Assembly (NCBI RefSeq): GCF_002892795.1
Contig: NZ_PJMC01000018.1
Location: forward strand, 35,838-99,837
DNA length: 64,000 bases
Origin: Arthrobacter sp. AFG20
GTDB taxonomy: Bacteria; Actinomycetota; Actinomycetes; Actinomycetales; Micrococcaceae
Direction of reading: 5' to 3'
The notes beneath the pieces are model-generated. The model did no database searches. It was not told the origin of the DNA and was given only the letters and a program-made list of their open reading frames with translations. This document shows, in pieces, positions 60,182 to 64,000 of the stretch. The translations under genes were made by a program, and so were the position numbers. Within the stretch, counting starts at the first letter, position 1; each line of letters begins with the position of its first letter.

Positions 60182-61606
60182 CTAGACGCCGTAGTAGAGC
60201 TCGAACTCGTAGGGGTTCGGGCGCAGGGACAGCGGGCGAATCTCGTTCTCGTACTTGTACTCGATCCAGGTGTCGATCAGGTCCTGGGTGAACACGCCGC
60301 CGGCCTGCAGGAACTCGTTGTCCTCGGCCAGTGCCTGCAGTGCTTCCTCGAGGGTGCCCGGAGCCTTGGGGATGTCCTTGGCTTCCTCGGCGGGGAGCTC
60401 GTAGAGGTCCTTGTCGATCGGAGCCGGGGGCTCGATGCGGTTGCGGATGCCGTCGATGCCGGCCATCAGCTGGGCAGCGAAGGCCAGGTACGGGTTGGAG
60501 GAGGGGTCCGGAGCGCGGAACTCGATGCGCTTGGCCTTCGGGTTGGAGCCCGTGATCGGGATGCGGATACCGGCGGAGCGGTTGCCCTGCGAGTAGACCA
60601 TGTTGACCGGGGCTTCGAAGCCCTTGACCAGGCGGCGGTAGGAGTTGACCGTCGGGTTGGTGAACGCGAGGACCGCGTCGGCGTGCTTCAGCAGGCCGCC
60701 GATGTACCAGCGGGCGGTGTCGGACAGGCCGGCGTAGCCCTTCTCGTCGTAGAACAGCGGGTCGCCGTTGCTCCACAGCGACTGGTGGCAGTGCATGCCC
60801 GAGCCGTTGTCACCGAAGACCGGCTTCGGCATGAAGGTGACGGACTTGCCCCAGGCGTCGGCGGTGTTCTTGATGACGTACTTGAACTTCTGCAGGTCAT
60901 CAGCCGCGTGGGTCAGCGTGGTGAACTTGTAGTTGATCTCGGCCTGGCCAGCGGAGCCAACTTCGTGGTGGCTGCGCTCGACCTCGAGGCCGGCCTCGTC
61001 CAGGGCAACACACATGGCGTCGCGCAGGTCGGCCTGCTTGTCGGTCGGGGAAACCGGGAAGTATCCGCCCTTGATGGGGGTCTTGTAGCCCAGGTTGCCG
61101 CCTTCTTCCTCGCGGCCGGTGTTCCAGTGAGCTTCTTCGGAGTCGATCTTGTAGAAGCTGCCCTCCGGGGAGGACTTGTACTGGACGTTGTCGAACACGA
61201 AGAATTCTGCTTCGGGAGCGAAGAACGCGGTGTCGGCGATGCCCGTGGAGGCGAGGTAGGCTTCAGCCTTCTCTGCCACACCGCGCGGGTCGCGGTGGTA
61301 GGGGTCCCCCGTGCGGGGGTTCACGATGGAGAAGTTCAGCGCAAGGGTCTTCTCCATGCGGAACGTGTCCAGGAACGCGGTGGTGACGTCCGGAATGAGC
61401 TGCATGTCAGACTCGGCGATGCCCTGGAAGCCGCGGATGGAAGAACCATCGAAGAGCTGGCCGTTGACGAAGAAGTCGGCGTCCACGCTCTTGGCGGGCA
61501 CGTTGAAGTGCTGCTGAACGCCGGGGAGGTCGGTGAAGCGGATATCGATAAACCGAATGTCTTCATCTTTGATGAACTTGAGGACTTCGTCCGCAGTCTT
61601 GAACAT
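60182..61606 (-). CDS. glnA: Glutamine synthetase type I (GlnA1)
   Basis: Main ammonium-assimilating glutamine synthetase, a dodecamer. 474 aa: IRFIDIRFTDLPGVQQHFNV (beta-grasp), FDGSSIRGF, FFAPEAEFFVFD metal ligands, HHEVGSAGQAEINYKF, FMPKPVFGDNGSGMHCHQS, GNRSAGIRIP, EFRAPDPSSNPYLAFAAQL. The adenylylation site is Tyr402 in DKDLYELP, so it is the GlnE target. ATG 61606 follows AAGGAG. A four-part GlnR-type box lies 129-166 bp upstream, predicting nitrogen control of transcription as well. Confidence 0.97.
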   Translation of the reverse strand: MFKTADEVLKFIKDEDIRFIDIRFTDLPGVQQHFNVPAKSVDADFFVNGQLFDGSSIRGFQGIAESDMQLIPDVTTAFLDTFRMEKTLALNFSIVNPRTGDPYHRDPRGVAEKAEAYLASTGIADTAFFAPEAEFFVFDNVQYKSSPEGSFYKIDSEEAHWNTGREEEGGNLGYKTPIKGGYFPVSPTDKQADLRDAMCVALDEAGLEVERSHHEVGSAGQAEINYKFTTLTHAADDLQKFKYVIKNTADAWGKSVTFMPKPVFGDNGSGMHCHQSLWSNGDPLFYDEKGYAGLSDTARWYIGGLLKHADAVLAFTNPTVNSYRRLVKGFEAPVNMVYSQGNRSAGIRIPITGSNPKAKRIEFRAPDPSSNPYLAFAAQLMAGIDGIRNRIEPPAPIDKDLYELPAEEAKDIPKAPGTLEEALQALAEDNEFLQAGGVFTQDLIDTWIEYKYENEIRPLSLRPNPYEFELYYGV

Positions 61607-61734
61607 CTATGCTCCTTACGCATATGTAATAACTGGCTATAAAGCCAAGTGGTCCAGCGCAATCCAATGAGCGGAAACACAAAAGTGCCCCGCTCCAGGC
61701 TCGCTAGCAACTGTTACCACCCTAGGGATTCGGG

Positions 61735-61772
61735 ATTTCCCGTCCGTGTCCGCTTTGTTTCCGGCAGGTTAC
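61735..61772 (-). promoter_or_regulatory. GlnR-type nitrogen box upstream of glnA
   Basis: Read on the minus strand: GTAAC-N6-GAAAC-N6-GACAC-N6-GAAAT. The actinobacterial GlnR consensus is GTnAC-N6-GAAAC repeated with N6 between; 18 of the 20 defined positions are consistent (GACAC and GAAAT each miss one), and all three spacers are exactly 6 nt. Confidence 0.75.
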
Positions 61773-61865
61773 AGAACCTACTGATATGTAAACGCTATAC
61801 GGTGTCCACACTGTGGTCCACGCCTATCCATAGTGTGAACGTCCGAGGGGCTGCCCGCGGCTCGG

Positions 61866-61871
61866 TAAACT
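61866..61871 (+). promoter_or_regulatory. -10 hexamer of the RDD gene (leaderless)
   Basis: TAAACT is followed by 6 nt and the GTG at 61878. Confidence 0.55.
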
Positions 61872-61877
61872 TGGTAG

Positions 61878-62315
61878 GTGGTAGATCGCAAAGACATCGG
61901 TTCGTGGCTCAGCGGGCCGGACACTTCCGGCATTTCCAAGTACCCGGGGGAACGCCTGGGCTTCCCCGAGGCAGGCCCCGGATCCATGGCCCGCGCCGGC
62001 CGGCGGATCCTGGCCATCACCATCGACTGGACCATCGCGCTGCTGATCAGCAACGTGTTCCTCGCCGGCAATTCCATGGCCACGCTTGCCGTCTTTGCCG
62101 CCGAGCAGATCCTGCTGATCGGGACCCTGGGCTACAGCATCGGGCACCGGGCGATGGGCATCCACGTGGTGAAGCTGGACGGCTCAGCGGCAGGCCCGCT
62201 GGCCGCCCTGGTCCGCACCGTCCTGGTCTGTCTGGTGATCCCGGCGGTCATCTTCGATCCCGACCAGCGCGGACTCCATGACAAGGCCATGAACACCGTT
62301 CTCATCCGCAGGTAG
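61878..62315 (+). CDS. RDD-family membrane protein
   Basis: A 145-aa protein with the RDD pattern: RAGRRILAITIDWTIALLI (first span, Arg then Asp), a second span about 65-85 and a third near 108-125, then DPDQRGLHDKAMNTVLIRR, which is the family's C-terminal DPxxRGxHDKxxxTVV signature. Function is unsettled (transport has been proposed for some). The place between glnA1 and DUF4191 is conserved in actinobacteria (Rv2219A). Its 3' end overlaps the opposite-strand DUF3817 gene by 132 bp. Confidence 0.9.
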   Translation: MVDRKDIGSWLSGPDTSGISKYPGERLGFPEAGPGSMARAGRRILAITIDWTIALLISNVFLAGNSMATLAVFAAEQILLIGTLGYSIGHRAMGIHVVKLDGSAAGPLAALVRTVLVCLVIPAVIFDPDQRGLHDKAMNTVLIRR

Positions 62316-62633
62316 CCGCCCGGCCGAGAGACATCCCCGGCGGAGCGCCCACCGCTCAAACAGGACCGTGGCGAAGGGGAACACCGCCGAGAGGCCTGCC
62401 AACAGCGCCACCCTGAAGGGCCAGCGCTGCAGGCGCCACAGGACAAGGGCCGCCGCACCGTAGCCGATGAACAGCGCGCCGTGAACCGGCCCGGCGATCT
62501 CTACGCCGAGTTCGGTGGTCCCGGCGATCCATTTGAGATACATGCCGGTAAGGAGCGCGGCCCAGCTAAAGGCTTCCGCCACCGCCAGCAGGCGGAAGGC
62601 GCGGATGACGGCGGACGCGGACGGGAATTTCAC
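62184..62633 (-). CDS. DUF3817 membrane protein with C-terminal extension
   Basis: A 149-aa protein. Residues 1 to about 95 are a compact three-span DUF3817 unit: FRLLAVAEAFSWAALLTGMYLKW (quoted as AVAEAFSWAALLTGMYLKW), PVHGALFIGYGAAALVLWR and PFRVALLAGLSAVFPFATVLFERW. Family members normally end soon after FERW; here the frame continues for about 50 polar, Asp/Gln-rich residues that are antisense to the end of the RDD gene. The tail could be genuine or the result of a lost stop. Start GTG 62633 has a GGAG 8 nt upstream. Confidence 0.75.
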   Translation of the reverse strand: MKFPSASAVIRAFRLLAVAEAFSWAALLTGMYLKWIAGTTELGVEIAGPVHGALFIGYGAAALVLWRLQRWPFRVALLAGLSAVFPFATVLFERWALRRGCLSAGRLPADENGVHGLVMESALVGIEDDRRDHQTDQDGADQGGQRACR

Positions 62634-62715
62634 AGGAGGCTCCGGCTTCTGAAGGTGCTGGGGGTCTGGCTGGCTTTAATATGCGTTTCAACCGGGATAT
62701 GCCCGTTCAACGAAA

Positions 62716-62756
62716 AACGCCCCGGGGCCGGCGCAGATGCGGCGGCCACCGGGGCG
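62716..62756 (-). terminator. Terminator of the DUF4191 gene
   Basis: CGCCCCGG (62718-62725) pairs with CCGGGGCG (62749-62756); on the minus strand the stem is followed by a run of five T (62717-62713). Confidence 0.75.
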
Positions 62757-62767
62757 GATCAGGCGGA

Positions 62768-63520
62768 TTAGCGTCCGCGCTGGGGGCGGGCCTTGTAGGG
62801 GTCCACGCCCTTGGGGATCGGAAGGCGGGTGCCCAGCGACGCGATGCGCTTGGACACGGCGCTGACCTCGGTCTTGGTGAGCTCGTTGTTCAGCTTGTTC
62901 ATCTTCTTCGCCACCTGGCTGATGGGTACCTGGCCCTCGCCACGGCCCGTCTCGATGACGTGGATGGTGACGTTGGGAAGGATGCGCGCCAGCTTCTTCC
63001 GTTCACCTTCGATCAGCGGGCGCACGCGGTGCGTGGGCCCTTCCGCAACGAGCACGACGCCGGGACGTCCGACGGCGCGGAAAACGGCGTCCTGGGTCCT
63101 CGGGTTCACGGCCACGGGCTGCTCCTCGGTGATCCAGCCGCGCTTCAGCGTGCTGAGGGCAGCGCCGGATGCTCCCGGCTGGTTTTCGATCTGGGCGAAG
63201 GCGGCCCCCTCGGCACGGCGGGAAAGAATGAACGTAGCCGCGAGGAAACCCAACGGGATGCCGATGATCAGGCCGGTAATCCAGTTATTCAGCAACAGGC
63301 CAACAACAAGGCTGACGGCCACTACGCCAAGGAACGCCAGCAGCATGAGCCACGGAACCATGGGGTCGTGGCGGCGGGTCATGTTGAAGACCTCGCGGAT
63401 TTGCTTGAGCCGGCTGGGCTTCTTCTCCTTCACGGCCTTGGGCTTGCGCCCAAAGAGCCCGCGCTTGGAGCCATCAGCGGCCGCAGGAGTGTTGTTGCTG
63501 GAGTCAGGGGATTTCGCCAT
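62768..63520 (-). CDS. DUF4191 membrane protein
   Basis: A 250-aa actinobacterial protein. The basic N-terminus (KRGLFGRKPKAVKEKKPSR, about 19-37) leads to an SRLKQIREVFNMTRRHDP motif (quoted as FNMTRRHDP) and two membrane spans (PWLMLLAFLGVVAVSLVVG and WITGLIIGIPLGFLAATFIL, about 55-102); the remainder is cytoplasmic, with GVVLVAEGPTHRVRPLI and KKLARILPNV. It corresponds to Rv2219 by position (between lipA and glnA1). Function is unknown, but it is conserved next to lipA. Confidence 0.9.
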   Translation of the reverse strand: MAKSPDSSNNTPAAADGSKRGLFGRKPKAVKEKKPSRLKQIREVFNMTRRHDPMVPWLMLLAFLGVVAVSLVVGLLLNNWITGLIIGIPLGFLAATFILSRRAEGAAFAQIENQPGASGAALSTLKRGWITEEQPVAVNPRTQDAVFRAVGRPGVVLVAEGPTHRVRPLIEGERKKLARILPNVTIHVIETGRGEGQVPISQVAKKMNKLNNELTKTEVSAVSKRIASLGTRLPIPKGVDPYKARPQRGR

Positions 63521-63551
63521 AGTGCCTTAATTCTACGTGATCCACGACAAA

Positions 63552-63585
63552 GGGCCGGACGCCGAATAGTTCCGGCGTCCGGCCC
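63552..63585 (-). terminator. Terminator of lipA
   Basis: A perfect 13-bp stem (GGGCCGGACGCCG with its complement) with an 8-nt loop; on the minus strand TTTGT follows. It lies 24 bp after the lipA stop. Confidence 0.8.
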
Positions 63586-63608
63586 CTGACCGTGGGAATT
63601 GCCTGTTG

Positions 63609-64000
63609 CTACTGGTGCGCCGCGAGCAGGGAGCTGGCTTCCTGGCGGGTGGATCCGGAGGACTCGATGTGGGCGAGTTCGGCGGGGATTTCCCAGCCCT
63701 TCTTGCGCATGGCGGTGGCCCAGAGCCGGCCGGCGCGGTAGGAGGAGCGGACCAGGGGGCCGGACATGACGCCGAGGAAGCCGATCTCCTCGGCTTCGTG
63801 CTGGAGGTCCACGAATTCCTGCGGCTTGACCCAGCGGTCCACGGGGAGGTGGCGTTCGGAGGGGCGCAGGTACTGGGTGATGGTGATCAGGTCGCAGCCT
63901 GCCTGGTGCAGGTCGCGCAGGGCCTCGGAGATCTCTTCGCGGGTTTCGCCCATGCCCAGGATGAGGTTGGACTTGGTGACCATGCCCAGGTTCCGGCCCT
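63609..64000 (-). CDS. lipA: Lipoyl synthase (N-terminal part outside window)
   Basis: C-terminal part of the radical-SAM enzyme that inserts sulfur into octanoyl groups. Visible are LGMVTKSNLILGMGETREE, DLHQAGCDLITITQYLRPS, HLPVDRWVKPQEF and the C-terminal serine motif region SGPLVRSSYRAG, where the final RSSY serine ligates the auxiliary iron-sulfur cluster. The radical-SAM CxxxCxxC half lies beyond the right edge. It continues leftward (minus strand) into DUF4191, the lipA-DUF4191 order conserved in actinobacteria. Confidence 0.95.
   Translation of the reverse strand, partial: GRNLGMVTKSNLILGMGETREEISEALRDLHQAGCDLITITQYLRPSERHLPVDRWVKPQEFVDLQHEAEEIGFLGVMSGPLVRSSYRAGRLWATAMRKKGWEIPAELAHIESSGSTRQEASSLLAAHQ

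Noticed and set aside
1..64000. tRNA, rRNA, CRISPR arrays, insertion sequences, prophage or defence genes
   Set aside because: None found by reading both strands; repeats seen are short tandem or inverted units, and all sizeable genes belong to core families apart from the small set at 58-60 kb.

Overview
The window is GC-rich chromosomal DNA from an actinobacterium, most likely of the Micrococcaceae (Arthrobacter or Pseudarthrobacter type). The evidence is a class II DAHP synthase, a PASTA-type PknL kinase, Wag31/DivIVA, DUF3040, DUF4191 and DUF3817 proteins, a polyphosphate-type ROK glucokinase, and a MurE whose substrate motif fits lysine-type rather than diaminopimelate-type peptidoglycan. 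Much of the gene order matches Mycobacterium tuberculosis (aroG-pknL-Rv2175c-idsA, the mraZ-to-wag31 block, and lipA-DUF4191-RDD-glnA1 with glnE-glnA2 and panB). The species call is inference from gene content.

Layout: 1-5.8 kb holds the end of a ParA-type ATPase, divergent pyruvate carboxylase, and a MinD-like ATPase with a long disordered N-terminus. 5.8-12.1 kb holds lipid and sugar metabolism: an acyl-CoA ligase, a ROK glucokinase, an overlapping operon of two sister esterases with a membrane protein, and an acyltransferase. 12.2-21.7 kb holds DAHP synthase, the PASTA kinase, a LysM transglycosylase, an Rv2175c-like regulator, a lipoprotein-polyprenyl synthase pair, DNA polymerase IV and a DUF3040 protein. 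22-42 kb is a complete division and cell wall cluster: mraZ, rsmH, ftsL-like, pbpB, murE, murF, mraY, murD, ftsW, murG, murC, ftsQ, ftsZ, pgeF, yggS, sepF, yggT, wag31. 42-53.5 kb holds lspA, an RluA-family synthase, dnaE, a flavin reductase, a membrane protein, hisD, nrdR, ppgK, map, a 54-residue SPOR-like protein and panB. 53.7-61.9 kb is the glutamine synthetase block (glnA2, glnE, glnA1), interrupted by about 2 kb of accessory genes. 62-64 kb holds RDD, DUF3817 and DUF4191 proteins and the end of lipA.

How the genes work together: the dcw cluster makes lipid II and the divisome with heavy translational coupling (4-8 bp overlaps) and an apparently autoregulated MraZ promoter. The kinase, LysM hydrolase, Rv2175c homologue and polyprenyl synthase next to it look like a wall-sensing and wall-supply neighbourhood. 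GlnE is expected to adenylylate GlnA1, which keeps the target tyrosine; GlnA2 lacks it.

I found no CRISPR array, tRNA or rRNA gene, insertion sequence, prophage or defence system. I do not see a clearly undescribed multi-gene system. The interesting material is regulatory: eleven genes whose -10 hexamer lies 6-8 nt before the start codon (leaderless mRNAs), a four-part GlnR box upstream of glnA1, four 9-bp-spaced TGTTA repeats upstream of the LysM hydrolase (MtrA-like), paired NrdR-like boxes before nrdR, MraZ boxes over the mraZ promoter, and several intergenic tandem or inverted repeats.
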